Assembly (NCBI RefSeq): GCF_009362845.1
Contig: NZ_WHNW01000010.1
Span: 1 to 64,000, forward strand
Length of the DNA: 64,000 nt
Reading direction: 5' to 3'
Source of the DNA: Ostreibacterium oceani
GTDB lineage: Bacteria; Pseudomonadota; Gammaproteobacteria; Cardiobacteriales; Ostreibacteriaceae
Shown piece after piece: positions 34,399 through 43,060 of this stretch. A program made the position numbers and the translations under genes. Position 1 is the stretch's first letter. Each line of letters begins with the position of its first letter. The notes beneath the pieces were generated by a model. It was given only the letters and a program-made list of their open reading frames with translations, ran no database searches and was not told the origin of the DNA.

Positions 34399-35052
34399 CT
34401 AAAGATAATCAAGGATTTGTAGCGGTGTGTTGGCGATATGCTCAGCCTGCCATTCGCTAATCGGAATGTCGGCACCAATATAGCCATAAGCGCAAGCAAT
34501 GGTTGACATGTCTGCATTGCGACCAGCCTCGATATCACGAATGCAGTCGCCAACATAAACGCAGCGTTTGGGGTCAACATCCATCATTTTGCAGGCCAGA
34601 TAAATGGGGCTAGGATCAGGTTTGGCAACAGGCAATGTGTCACCGCAGACAATGGCTTGGGCGCGTTGGCTGATGCCCAGCTTTTCAACGATGGCGGTTG
34701 TGCAATCGGTGGGTTTGTTAGTGACAATACCCCACGGCAGATTTGAGGATTCGATGCGCGTTAGTAGGTCTTCAACCTCATCAAAATACGTGGTGTGGAC
34801 GGTGTTTTGGGTGAGGTATCGGTCTAGATATTCGCGCCGCAGTGTGTGAAAATCTGGGGTTGGATAATCACCAGCAAAGCCAATTTCCAGCAATCGCGTC
34901 GAGCCATAAGAGACTTGCTGGCGTAATAATTCAGAGGCAACCAAGGGGCGCTGATAGTGTGTGAGTAAATCATTGAGGGTTTGGATTAAATCGGGGGCCG
35001 AATCAATCAGTGTGCCATCTAAATCAAATAATATTGCGTCAAATCGTTGCAT
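34399..35052 (-). CDS. mupP: HAD phosphatase, MupP-like (MurNAc-6-phosphate) or phosphoglycolate phosphatase
   Basis: The 217-residue HAD hydrolase has the nucleophile motif FDLDGTLIDSAP (Asp10, Asp12), LPWGIVTNKP as motif II, the conserved lysine in VAKPDPSP and the acidic YVGDCIRDIEAG. The sequence and the order ubiG-phosphatase-yciK match Pseudomonas MupP, which dephosphorylates MurNAc-6-phosphate in the AmgK-MurU recycling route. The family is close to Gph, so phosphoglycolate phosphatase is the alternative. It is 20 bp downstream of ubiG, on the same strand. Confidence 0.82.
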   Translation of the reverse strand: MQRFDAILFDLDGTLIDSAPDLIQTLNDLLTHYQRPLVASELLRQQVSYGSTRLLEIGFAGDYPTPDFHTLRREYLDRYLTQNTVHTTYFDEVEDLLTRIESSNLPWGIVTNKPTDCTTAIVEKLGISQRAQAIVCGDTLPVAKPDPSPIYLACKMMDVDPKRCVYVGDCIRDIEAGRNADMSTIACAYGYIGADIPISEWQAEHIANTPLQILDYL

Positions 35053-35072
35053 GGGTTACCTGTTGGAAGTTT

Positions 35073-35792
35073 TTACGTTTTTTTGAACGCAAATAAATAG
35101 TTAATATCGGTGTCTTGGCTTTCGACAAAATCTCGCTGCAATGGTCGATAGCGAATGCCACGTATCGCAACGGGTGCGAGGCCTGCATCCTCTGCCATGC
35201 GGCGCATTTCTGACGGGCGGATGAATAGGCGATAGTCGTGTGTGCCTTTGGGTACCATGCCGAGGACATATTCAGCCATGCCGATGGCAAGTAGTTGGGC
35301 TTTGCGGGTACGGTTGATGGTCGAAAAAAGGAGCACCCCGCCAGGTTTGGTCAGATTGGCGCAATCATGGATTATTTGACTTGGGTTTTCGACGTGCTCT
35401 AGCATCTCTAGGCAACAGACAATATCAGCAGCAGGTGGGTTTTCAGCAATGAAATCGGTGGTGCTGATACAGCGGTAATTAACCCGAGACAGTGTCTGCT
35501 GTTGATGGTGTTTGGCGGCGTTGATGACTTGGTCGGATACATCAATCCCCGTGACATTGGCGCCTAGTTGGTCTAGGCTTTCAGACAAAATGCCACCGCC
35601 ACAGCCGATGTCAATAATGGCTTGGTTTGCAATTGGGGTCAGCGATTGCAAAAAGGTCAGGCGAATCGGGTTGATTTGATGTAGCGCCTTAAAAGGGCCG
35701 TCGTGCGCCCAAAATTCATCGGCGAGCGCGTTAAATTTGTTGATTTCGCTTTGTGTATGTGGGCTGACTGCTGTGTGGCTTGTGTTGTTCAT
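35073..35792 (-). CDS. ubiG: Ubiquinone O-methyltransferase UbiG
   Basis: The 239-residue SAM methyltransferase performs both O-methylations in ubiquinone synthesis. Signatures: SEINKFNALADEFWAHDGPFKALHQINPIR near the start, the SAM loop IDIGCGGGILSE, ISTTDF, CLEMLEHVENP and GTHDYRLFIRPSE. ATG 35792 is chosen because the conserved region begins soon after; an in-frame start 19 codons upstream lies in a His/Ser-rich stretch that is probably untranslated. Ubiquinone genes are split, with ubiD at 17.4 kb. Confidence 0.93.
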   Translation of the reverse strand: MNNTSHTAVSPHTQSEINKFNALADEFWAHDGPFKALHQINPIRLTFLQSLTPIANQAIIDIGCGGGILSESLDQLGANVTGIDVSDQVINAAKHHQQQTLSRVNYRCISTTDFIAENPPAADIVCCLEMLEHVENPSQIIHDCANLTKPGGVLLFSTINRTRKAQLLAIGMAEYVLGMVPKGTHDYRLFIRPSEMRRMAEDAGLAPVAIRGIRYRPLQRDFVESQDTDINYLFAFKKT

Positions 35793-36015
35793 ATGATTGG
35801 GTGAGTGTGATTGGTGTAAGTGGGTAAGTTGGTAAGTGTGATTGCGCAAGTGGTAAAATAGCGATGCTGAACGGGTGCGTTTATGACAATATGATTATTT
35901 TACTGAAAAAACCCACGTTTGTGTGTAATTGTCACCGTCTTTTTTAATAAGCTTTGCTATAATAGCGCTTCGATAGGATTGTTTATGCGTGAATTGTTGA
36001 TTATTTGAGGCACTA

Positions 36016-36849
36016 TTGATTATTGAAATTAAAGACTTAGTTTTTCGTCGTAAAAATAATTTGATTTTCGACGGCGTCAATCTACGCGTCAAAAAAGGTG
36101 CGGTAACAGCCATCATGGGGCCGAGTGGCACGGGTAAAACCACGTTGCTCAACTTGATTACAGGGCAGTTAAAGCCAGATAGCGGACAAATTTTCGTGTT
36201 CGGTGAGCGAGTCGATACCATGACAGAGCGCCAATTAACCCAGCTTCGTAAAAGTATGGGCTTTTTGTTTCAAAGTGGTGCGTTGTTTACCGATTTGTCG
36301 GTGTATGATAATGTGGCTTTTTCATTACGCGAGAATACGAATTTGGACGAATCACTGATTCGCACGGTGGTGTTGATGAAATTAGAAGCCGTTGGCTTGC
36401 GTGGCGCGATGCATTTAATGCCTACTGAATTATCCGGCGGAATGCGGCGGCGCGTGGCATTGGCGCGCGCGATTGCCATGGATCCGAGCTTGATGTTTTA
36501 TGATGAGCCGTTTGCTGGTCAAGACCCGATTTCGATGGGGATGCTCGTGTCTATGATTCAATCGCTGAATAAATTACTGGGGCTGACGAGTGTGATTGTG
36601 TCCCATGATGTCATTGAAACGGCAAGTATTTGTGATGAAATTTGTATTTTGTCGGAAGGCAAAGTCAAGGCATTTGATTCGCCTGATGCACTCCAACAAA
36701 GTGAATCGCCTTGGGTATCCCAGTTTATGCACGCCAAAGCAGACGGCCCTGTGCCTTTTCATTATCCAGCGATACCTTACGAAGACGCGCTAATGATGGC
36801 TAAATCAGCAGGCAAATCGACAGGTGAATCAGCAGGTGATAGTAAATGA
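36016..36849 (+). CDS. mlaF: Mla phospholipid transport ATPase MlaF
   Basis: The 277-residue ABC ATPase powers retrograde or anterograde phospholipid traffic between membranes by the MlaFEDB complex. Walker A GPSGTGKTT (35-43), Q-loop LFQSGALF, signature LSGGMRRR, Walker B LMFYDEP and the switch His in VSHD are all intact. TTG 36016 is the likely start (GAGG five bases upstream; MIIEIKDLVF matches the family). The C-terminal SAGKSTGESAGD is a small repeat. A TATAAT at 35958 could drive the operon mlaFED(C)B-ibaG-murA. Confidence 0.93.
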   Translation: MIIEIKDLVFRRKNNLIFDGVNLRVKKGAVTAIMGPSGTGKTTLLNLITGQLKPDSGQIFVFGERVDTMTERQLTQLRKSMGFLFQSGALFTDLSVYDNVAFSLRENTNLDESLIRTVVLMKLEAVGLRGAMHLMPTELSGGMRRRVALARAIAMDPSLMFYDEPFAGQDPISMGMLVSMIQSLNKLLGLTSVIVSHDVIETASICDEICILSEGKVKAFDSPDALQQSESPWVSQFMHAKADGPVPFHYPAIPYEDALMMAKSAGKSTGESAGDSK

Positions 36850-37625
36850 TTAATCGATTGCAACGTATCGGTCGTTGGGCGATTGGGCTATGGCTAGGCT
36901 GTGGCAGTGCCTTTATTCTACTGTTTGAAATGCTAGTGAGCTTGTCTAAGCTGGCAAAGCGTTTTCGCTTGGTGATTATGCAGGTCTATCATCTGGGGGT
37001 GATGTCGTTGCCGATTATTTTGGTGTCTGGGCTTTTTGTCGGGATGGTGCTGAGTTTTCAGGGTTATAACATGCTTAAATTGTTCGGTGGAGAAAGCGCC
37101 TTAGGGACAATGGTATCACTGTCGTTATTGCGAGAATTAGGGCCAGTGGTCACGGCGTTGTTATTTGCCGGTCGTGCAGGTTCGGCGATGGCGTCAGAAA
37201 TCGGGTTGATGAAAACCACCGAGCAAATATCCAGTATGCAAATGATGGCAGTCAATCCCGTTGAATACATTTATATGCCACGATTTTTAGGGGCGTTGAT
37301 TGCGATGCCGTTATTGGCGGTTTTGTTTTGTGCGGTGGCGATTTTGGGTGGGCACTTTATCGGTGTGGTGCAATTAGGCGTCGATGTCGGTAGCTATTGG
37401 AATGGTATGCAATCTAGCGTTAGTTTTGAGAAAGATATTTTACAAGGCGTATTGGTTAAAAGTACCAGTTTTGGTTTAGTGGTTGCCTTAGTTAGCGTGT
37501 ATCAGGGGGCAAATTGTTATCCCAGCGCTGAAGGCATTGGTCGCGCAACCACAAAAACGGTTGTCATTGGTTCGCTATGGGTGCTTGCCGTGAACTTTTT
37601 ATTAACTGCATTATTTATTAGGTAG
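36846..37625 (+). CDS. mlaE: Mla permease MlaE
   Basis: The 259-residue inner-membrane permease has an amphipathic N-terminal helix and about five membrane helices. GLFVGMVLSFQGYNML, LLRELGPVVTALLFAGRAGSAMASEIGLMKTTEQ and the conserved NPVEYIYMPR are hallmarks. The start ATG overlaps the mlaF stop (ATGA). It pairs with MlaF, MlaD and MlaB. Confidence 0.95.
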   Translation: MINRLQRIGRWAIGLWLGCGSAFILLFEMLVSLSKLAKRFRLVIMQVYHLGVMSLPIILVSGLFVGMVLSFQGYNMLKLFGGESALGTMVSLSLLRELGPVVTALLFAGRAGSAMASEIGLMKTTEQISSMQMMAVNPVEYIYMPRFLGALIAMPLLAVLFCAVAILGGHFIGVVQLGVDVGSYWNGMQSSVSFEKDILQGVLVKSTSFGLVVALVSVYQGANCYPSAEGIGRATTKTVVIGSLWVLAVNFLLTALFIR

Positions 37626-37626
37626 G

Positions 37627-38103
37627 ATGGTTAAGGCAATGAAAAAAACAGTAGTCGCTGAAGCGTTGGTTGGTGTGTTTGTGGTGTTAGGTATTCTGGC
37701 ATTGGTGTTTCTGGCGTATAAAGTCAGCTCGGTCAACCAAGTTGGGCGCCAAGGGTCATATACTTTGTATGCCGAGTTTAATAGCGTGAGTGGGTTAAAG
37801 GTCGGCTCTCCAGTTATGCTGTCAGGGGTCAAAGTGGGGCAGGTTGCCACGATTGAGGTATCACCAAGTAACTATAAAGCCCGTGTTGAAATGCTAATCG
37901 ATAGCCGCTACGACCAATTGCCGTTTGATACTAGTGTGAGCGTGTTGACGCAAGGGCTTTTGGGTGAAAAATACCTAGGTCTTGATATCGGCGCAGATGA
38001 CGAATATTTGGTTGATGGTGATCAATTTGACTTTACCAAATCGGCGATTGTGCTAGAGCGCTTGTTGGATCAATTCTTTTTGCGTAGCAGCCAAGGTCAG
38101 TGA
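37627..38103 (+). CDS. mlaD: Mla MCE-domain protein MlaD
   Basis: The 158-residue protein has an N-terminal membrane helix (about 7-28) and one MCE domain (about 38-120: LYAEFNSVSGLKVGSPVMLSGVKVG, VLTQGLLGEKYLGL) that forms the hexameric lipid tunnel on MlaE. Starts at 37627 or ATG 37639 are both possible; the latter gives the usual MKKTVVEAL-like beginning. Next comes a 195-bp gap with a tandem array before mlaC. Confidence 0.93.
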   Translation: MVKAMKKTVVAEALVGVFVVLGILALVFLAYKVSSVNQVGRQGSYTLYAEFNSVSGLKVGSPVMLSGVKVGQVATIEVSPSNYKARVEMLIDSRYDQLPFDTSVSVLTQGLLGEKYLGLDIGADDEYLVDGDQFDFTKSAIVLERLLDQFFLRSSQGQ

Positions 38104-38110
38104 ATTCAGT

Positions 38111-38170
38111 CAATCTCTGCCAGTATCTGCCAGTATCTGCCAGTATCTGCCAGTATCTGCCAGTATCCGC
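38111..38170. repeat. Six 10-bp repeat units between mlaD and mlaC
   Basis: CAGTATCTGC is repeated with four exact and two variant copies. It splits an operon that is compact in most relatives and may hold or create a spacer or promoter. About 130 further bases before mlaC include AT-rich DNA and a plausible ribosome site (CAGGAG). Confidence 0.92.
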
Positions 38171-38298
38171 CAATTGACTATTGGTACGACAGTGTAGTCA
38201 GGTTTTTGGCCTATAATAAATTAACCAAATTGTTCCAAATTCAAGGCGTAATTTCGTTAGCATAGACGCTAATTAACAAGGAAAATTCAGGAGTAATA

Positions 38299-38919
38299 AT
38301 GAAACAAGTAGTGATTAAAAGCATGGTTATTGCCACATTGTGGGCGAGTATGGCAGCAAGTGCATGGGCGCAATCGGTGGATGACGCGTTGACGGTCGTC
38401 AAAGCGTCTGTAGAGGTGATGCTGTCAGACTTAAAGGCAAACAAATCAAAATATGCTGCCGACCCTAGCGCGTTGAACCAAACGATTGATGCCAAAGTTC
38501 TGCCGTATTTTGATGTGGATGCGATGGCGAGGTTTGTGTTAGGGCAGAGCTGGAAAGACGCTAGCGAAACCCAGCAGCAGGATTTTTTGACCGAGTTTAA
38601 GCAACTCATTATGCGTTCGTATTCATCGAGTATGTTGGATTATGCCGATGCTCGTGTGGACTATGGTGAGCCGAGTCCGCTACGAAAAAATCGCACTAAA
38701 ATCCCCGTGACGGTGACCAATGCCGTCGGTGAGCGCTATGCATTGGAGCTGAGCTTGCGTTATCGACAAGGCGAATGGAAGGTCTATGATGTCGCGCTAG
38801 ATGGCTTGTCTGTTGTGACGAGTTACCGAAGTTCATTAGGTGAAGAAGTCGCGCAAAAGGGGTTGCAGCAGGTCATCGATGAAATTAAGGATTTAAACGC
38901 ACGCGGTGCGGTTAAATAG
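38299..38919 (+). CDS. mlaC: Mla periplasmic phospholipid-binding protein MlaC
   Basis: The 206-residue protein has a Sec signal peptide (1-24, ASAWA cleavage). The mature part carries phospholipid between the MlaA-porin complex and MlaD. LPYFDVDAMARFVLGQSWKDAS, YSSSMLDYADARVDY and WKVYDVALDGLSVVTSYRSSL are family blocks. The ribosome site CAGGAG precedes the ATG. mlaB follows after 11 bp. Confidence 0.94.
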   Translation: MKQVVIKSMVIATLWASMAASAWAQSVDDALTVVKASVEVMLSDLKANKSKYAADPSALNQTIDAKVLPYFDVDAMARFVLGQSWKDASETQQQDFLTEFKQLIMRSYSSSMLDYADARVDYGEPSPLRKNRTKIPVTVTNAVGERYALELSLRYRQGEWKVYDVALDGLSVVTSYRSSLGEEVAQKGLQQVIDEIKDLNARGAVK

Positions 38920-38930
38920 CGTAGTTAACG

Positions 38931-39230
38931 ATGGTGTATCAGTTGCCTGACCGCATAACGGTCGAAAACGCAAATACCGTACTCGCGCAGCTATTGTCAC
39001 AGCAAAATGGTGCGCAAAATGGCGCTCAGGCGGCGCAATCTGAGGCAGCACAATCCACGCCAGTGGATTTGTCTGGCCTGACGCACTGTGATAGTGCGGG
39101 TATTGCGGTGTTGATTGCCGCCAAAGCACACTTTCGCGGTCAGAATAAGTCACTGGACTTTGTCAATCCATCGCCTCAAGTCATTGGCTTAGCGAAATTT
39201 TTAAAAACAGAACGGTTACTTTTTGGTTAA
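38931..39230 (+). CDS. mlaB: Mla STAS-domain protein MlaB
   Basis: The 99-residue cytoplasmic STAS protein is a regulatory subunit of MlaFEDB. The core VDLSGLTHCDSAGIAVLIAA carries the conserved Ser-Ala-Gly turn. A Gln/Ala-rich insertion (QQNGAQNGAQAAQSEAAQS, about 24-42) is encoded by a local repeat and is not typical of the family. Last of the mla genes, before ibaG. Confidence 0.88.
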   Translation: MVYQLPDRITVENANTVLAQLLSQQNGAQNGAQAAQSEAAQSTPVDLSGLTHCDSAGIAVLIAAKAHFRGQNKSLDFVNPSPQVIGLAKFLKTERLLFG

Positions 39231-39330
39231 TTGAATAGGCGCTGTCTAATCCCTGTCGTCGGGCTTTGGGGCAGTAATTTTCCGTTTTTTTATAGCTTTT
39301 TTGTCCTATTTGCGGTACATTTTACGACTT

Positions 39331-39576
39331 ATGAAAACACAAGAAATCAAATCAGTTATTGAGACGAGTCTATCGACTGACTTTGTCGCGGTAGAATCGG
39401 CAGATGAGGTACACTTTTACGTGACGGTGGTTTCTACGGTATTTGAGGGTGTGCCAATGATTAAACAGCACAAAATGATTAAATCATTGTTTTCCGAAGC
39501 CATAGAAAATGAAAGCATCCATGCGATGTCATTAAAGACCTACACCCCAGAAAAGTGGCGTGATCTGTCCAGTTGA
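39331..39576 (+). CDS. ibaG: BolA-family protein IbaG
   Basis: The 81-residue BolA-like protein has MKTQEIKSVIETSL at the start and a KH-like fold region ending with FSEAIENESIHAMSLKTYTPEKW. BolA proteins partner monothiol glutaredoxins in Fe-S handling; IbaG has been linked to acid stress and envelope integrity. ATG 39331 is used; the frame is open ten codons further but from a weak TTG. The mla-ibaG-murA order is conserved in gammaproteobacteria. Confidence 0.9.
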   Translation: MKTQEIKSVIETSLSTDFVAVESADEVHFYVTVVSTVFEGVPMIKQHKMIKSLFSEAIENESIHAMSLKTYTPEKWRDLSS

Positions 39577-39788
39577 GTGTATCCTTGGGTGAGGGTGTCC
39601 TTGGGCGTCTTATGGGTGCCTTACGGGCGTCTGATAGTTGCTTTAGACGCCTTATCAATCGATTTCTGCCATCTAACCATCAATCAGCTTGAAAACCTAG
39701 CCAGTCGATGGTTTTTTGTGTTTATTGACCTCACTAACACGCCAACACGCGAATACGCTAACATTTGAATACGCTATAAAGGAAAATA

Positions 39789-41063
39789 ATGGATAAATTA
39801 CAGATAACAGGTGGCATACCTTTACAAGGTACGGTAACTGCCTCTGGGGCGAAAAATGCCGTGCTGCCAATTTTGGCGGCAACGCTGTTAACCCCAGAGG
39901 CCTGTCAAATCGATAATGTCCCTTCATTGCGTGATGTCTATACCACGCAAGCCTTGCTTGAGCAGTTTGGTGTTAAGGCCGTTTTTTCGCCAAACCACCT
40001 TGGGCAAGGGCAGTTTAGCACCAATGCAGCGACAATTACACACACAACCGCGCCTTATGATTTAGTCAAAACGATGCGTGCTTCGGTGCTTGTTATGGGG
40101 CCGCTACTTGGGCGGTTCCACGAAGTGTCGGTGTCGTTGCCTGGCGGTTGTGCGATTGGTGCGCGTCCGATTGATCAGCACCTGAAAGGGTTTGAAGCAA
40201 TGGGCGCACAAATCACAATCAATGAAGGCTATGTCCAAGCCAAAGCACCCAAAGGGCTAGTGGGCGCTAGAATTGTGATGGATATAGTTACCGTCACAGG
40301 CACCGAAAATTTACTGATGGCAGCCGTGCTAGCAAAAGGCACCACGGTGCTAGAAAATGCCGCACGTGAACCTGAGGTCGATGATTTGGCAAATATGCTA
40401 AATGCAATGGGCGCGAAAATCACGGGTATTGGGTCGGATACCTTGGTGATTGAGGGCGTTTCTCAGCTACGAGGCTGTCAGTATTCCGTCATGCCAGACC
40501 GCATCGAAACCGCAACATTTTTGGTTGCGGCGGCAATGACGCAAGGGTTTGTTAAAGTAGAAAAAACAAATGCAAAAATATTAGATTCAGCGCTCGCCAA
40601 ATTAAAGCAGGCGGGTGCAGAGGTGGCGGTTGGTCCTGATTGGATTTCTTTAGATATGCGCAATAAACGCATCATGAGTGTGGATATCCGTACGGCCCCA
40701 TTTCCTGGGTTTCCGACGGATTTGCAGGCACAGTTTATGGCGCTAAATACCTTAGGCACAGGCGCTTCGACAGTGGTTGAGACGATTTTTGAGAATCGTT
40801 TTATGCACGTGCCTGAGCTGATTCGTTTGGGCGCAAAAATATCGGTGGATGGTCGATCTGCAGTGATTGAAGGGGTTGAGGAATTACACGCGGCGCCTGT
40901 TATGGCAACCGATTTGCGGGCGTCTGCTTCGCTTGTTTTGGCGGCATTGGCAGCCAAAGGAACCACGGTAATCGATCGCGTCTATCATCTTGACCGCGGA
41001 TATGAGAAAATAGAAGACAAGTTAAGCCAATTAGGCGCAGATGTTTGCCGCCTTGCATCATAA
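39789..41063 (+). CDS. murA: UDP-N-acetylglucosamine 1-carboxyvinyltransferase
   Basis: The 424-residue enzyme catalyses the first committed step of peptidoglycan synthesis: enolpyruvyl transfer from PEP to UDP-GlcNAc. Lys22 (SGAKNA) and Cys121 in [13 protein letters not shown] are the catalytic and fosfomycin-reactive residues, and the Cys suggests normal fosfomycin chemistry. [10 protein letters not shown] and the [10 protein letters not shown] block are present. hisG begins at the murA stop. Confidence 0.96.
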   Translation: MDKLQITGGIPLQGTVTASGAKNAVLPILAATLLTPEACQIDNVPSLRDVYTTQALLEQFGVKAVFSPNHLGQGQFSTNAATITHTTAPYDLVKTMRASVLVMGPLLGRFHEVSVSLPGGCAIGARPIDQHLKGFEAMGAQITINEGYVQAKAPKGLVGARIVMDIVTVTGTENLLMAAVLAKGTTVLENAAREPEVDDLANMLNAMGAKITGIGSDTLVIEGVSQLRGCQYSVMPDRIETATFLVAAAMTQGFVKVEKTNAKILDSALAKLKQAGAEVAVGPDWISLDMRNKRIMSVDIRTAPFPGFPTDLQAQFMALNTLGTGASTVVETIFENRFMHVPELIRLGAKISVDGRSAVIEGVEELHAAPVMATDLRASASLVLAALAAKGTTVIDRVYHLDRGYEKIEDKLSQLGADVCRLAS

Positions 41064-41064
41064 T

Positions 41065-41757
41065 ATGCTTGAAAATGTGGATATGATAGACAATAATTTT
41101 TCTTCTCGTCCTACCGATTCATTGGTAATTGCGTTGGCAAAAGGACGGATTTTGAAACAGACACTGCCGTTATTTGAGCAGATTGGTATCGTGCCAACCG
41201 AAGATGTTGCGCACAGTCGCAAACTAATGATAGCGACAACAAATCCCAAAATTAAGCTATTGATTGTTCGCACGACAGATGCCCCGACCTATGTGCAGTA
41301 TGGGGCGGCGGATTTGGGGGTTTCGGGTCGTGATACGTTAATAGAACATGGCTATACTGGCATTTTTGAAATGCTGGATTTGGGGATTGCGCGGTGTAAA
41401 TTAATGACTGCCGTGTTAGAGTCGGTCGCGCATTTGCCCGAAAAACGCCTGACAGTGGCCACAAAATATGTCAATAGTGCGCGCAAACATTTTGCTGAGC
41501 AAGGCGTTCACGCCGACATTATCAAGCTGTACGGCTCGATGGAGTTAGCGCCGATTGTTGGGTTGGCTGACTGTATTGTCGATTTGGTCGATACAGGTAA
41601 CACACTCAAAGCAAATGGGTTAAAGCCCTTAGATACCGTGTTAGAGGTGAGTACGCGTCTGATTGTCAATCGCGTCTCATTGAAAATGAAAACTGACCTA
41701 ATTACGCAATTAGTCGCCGATCTGCGAACGGTTGTTAGCAGTCGTGAGGAGGCATAA
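41065..41757 (+). CDS. hisG: ATP phosphoribosyltransferase, short form (HisG-S)
   Basis: The enzyme catalyses the first step of histidine synthesis, ATP plus PRPP. LVIALAKGRILKQTLPLF, DLGVSGRDTL and the PRPP loop DLVDTGNTLKANGL are conserved. The protein ends without the C-terminal regulatory domain, so it is the short type, which needs HisZ for activity and feedback control; hisZ is not in the window. Starts at 41065, 41083 or within murA at 41041 are possible; conservation begins at about 41120. The stop overlaps hisD (TAATG). Confidence 0.92.
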   Translation: MLENVDMIDNNFSSRPTDSLVIALAKGRILKQTLPLFEQIGIVPTEDVAHSRKLMIATTNPKIKLLIVRTTDAPTYVQYGAADLGVSGRDTLIEHGYTGIFEMLDLGIARCKLMTAVLESVAHLPEKRLTVATKYVNSARKHFAEQGVHADIIKLYGSMELAPIVGLADCIVDLVDTGNTLKANGLKPLDTVLEVSTRLIVNRVSLKMKTDLITQLVADLRTVVSSREEA

Positions 41758-43058
41758 TGAATATCCGAAAAATCAAATTTCAGCCCAAAAAGCCTGATGA
41801 AATTAGTCGGTTGGTTGCTTGGGAATCGGACTATGGTCAAGAAGTTGAGCAAGTCGTAAAAGACATCATTGGCAGTGTCCGCCACATGGGTGACAAAGCC
41901 TTGGTAGATTACACTGAAAAGCTTGATCGGCATTTGGTTAATGATGTAAAGCAGTTGCGCGTTAGCCAAGAGCAATTGGTGGAAGCATGGGAGTCGATTG
42001 GTGATGAGGTGCGCAAGGCGCTTCAGCTGGCAAAAAACCGCATCAGTGAGTATGCCGAACGGCAAAAAATAACAAACTGGCAATTGACCGAAGCCGACGG
42101 CAGTATTATGGGGCAAAAAATCACCCCGTTAGATAGTGTTGGGCTGTATGTTCCTGGTGGGCAGGCGGCCTACCCATCATCCGTATTGATGAATGCCATT
42201 CCTGCAAAAGTCGCTGGGGTATCGCGTTTGGTGATGACATCGCCTGCGATGGATGGTGAGTTGAATCAATACGTGCTTGCTGCGGCGTTTTTGTGTGAAG
42301 TGGACGAATACTACACCATTGGCGGGGCCCAGGCGATCGCGGCATTGGCTTATGGCACAGAATCAATCAGTCCTGTCGATAAAATTGTTGGCCCAGGTAA
42401 TATTTTTGTGGCAACAGCAAAACGGCAAGTCTTTGGTCAGGTGGATATCGATATGATGGCCGGGCCTTCTGAAATTGCTATTATCGGTGATGGGTCAGCG
42501 CCCGCTAAGTGGGCAGCAGCCGATTTATTTTCACAGGCTGAGCATGATGTTAATGCACAGGCGATTTTGATTACAACGAGCGAAGCGTATGCAAACGAAG
42601 TGGTTGAAGCGATGCGGAGCATGCTCAATGACATGCCAAGGCGTGAAATCATCGAGCAATCAATGACAGAGCGGGGTGCCGTGATTTTGGTTGATGACAT
42701 TGAACAAGCCGTTGCCGTGGTTGATTTGATTGCCCCCGAACACTTGGAAATACTGACGGAAAATGCGATGGATATTGCACAGCGCGTCAAACACGCAGGG
42801 GCGATTTTTGTTGGGCCGTATAGTTGTGAAGCGTTAGGCGATTATGTGGCAGGGCCTAATCATGTGTTACCAACCTCGGGGACGGCTAGGTTTTCGTCGC
42901 CTTTGGGTGTTTATGATTTTCAGAAACGCAGTAGTCTTATTTACTGTACGGCAGACAAAGCCAGTGAATTGGCTAAATCGGCTAAGCGCCTCGCTGAAAC
43001 CGAGGGGCTGCCAGCGCATGCCCTTTCTGCACAATTACGCATTCAATTTGAGTCTTAG
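41757..43058 (+). CDS. hisD: Histidinol dehydrogenase
   Basis: The 433-residue zinc- and NAD-dependent enzyme oxidises L-histidinol to L-histidine in two steps. VPGGQAAYPSSVLMNAIPAKVAGV, GGAQAIAALAYGTESI, KIVGPGN, the DMMAGPSEI loop and the QAEHDVNAQAIL zinc region (Gln-His) are intact. It overlaps hisG by one base and precedes hisC by two. Confidence 0.96.
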   Translation: MNIRKIKFQPKKPDEISRLVAWESDYGQEVEQVVKDIIGSVRHMGDKALVDYTEKLDRHLVNDVKQLRVSQEQLVEAWESIGDEVRKALQLAKNRISEYAERQKITNWQLTEADGSIMGQKITPLDSVGLYVPGGQAAYPSSVLMNAIPAKVAGVSRLVMTSPAMDGELNQYVLAAAFLCEVDEYYTIGGAQAIAALAYGTESISPVDKIVGPGNIFVATAKRQVFGQVDIDMMAGPSEIAIIGDGSAPAKWAAADLFSQAEHDVNAQAILITTSEAYANEVVEAMRSMLNDMPRREIIEQSMTERGAVILVDDIEQAVAVVDLIAPEHLEILTENAMDIAQRVKHAGAIFVGPYSCEALGDYVAGPNHVLPTSGTARFSSPLGVYDFQKRSSLIYCTADKASELAKSAKRLAETEGLPAHALSAQLRIQFES

Positions 43059-43060
43059 TC

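Noticed and set aside
38111-38170. Possible CRISPR array between mlaD and mlaC
   Set aside because: Units are 10 bp and contiguous with no spacers, and no cas genes are near. The same applies to the arrays at 20820 and 61387.
40478-40966. 162-codon antisense frame in murA
   Set aside because: murA is complete and conserved in the plus frame.
41508-42116. 202-codon antisense frame across hisG and hisD
   Set aside because: Both his genes are intact and conserved on the other strand.
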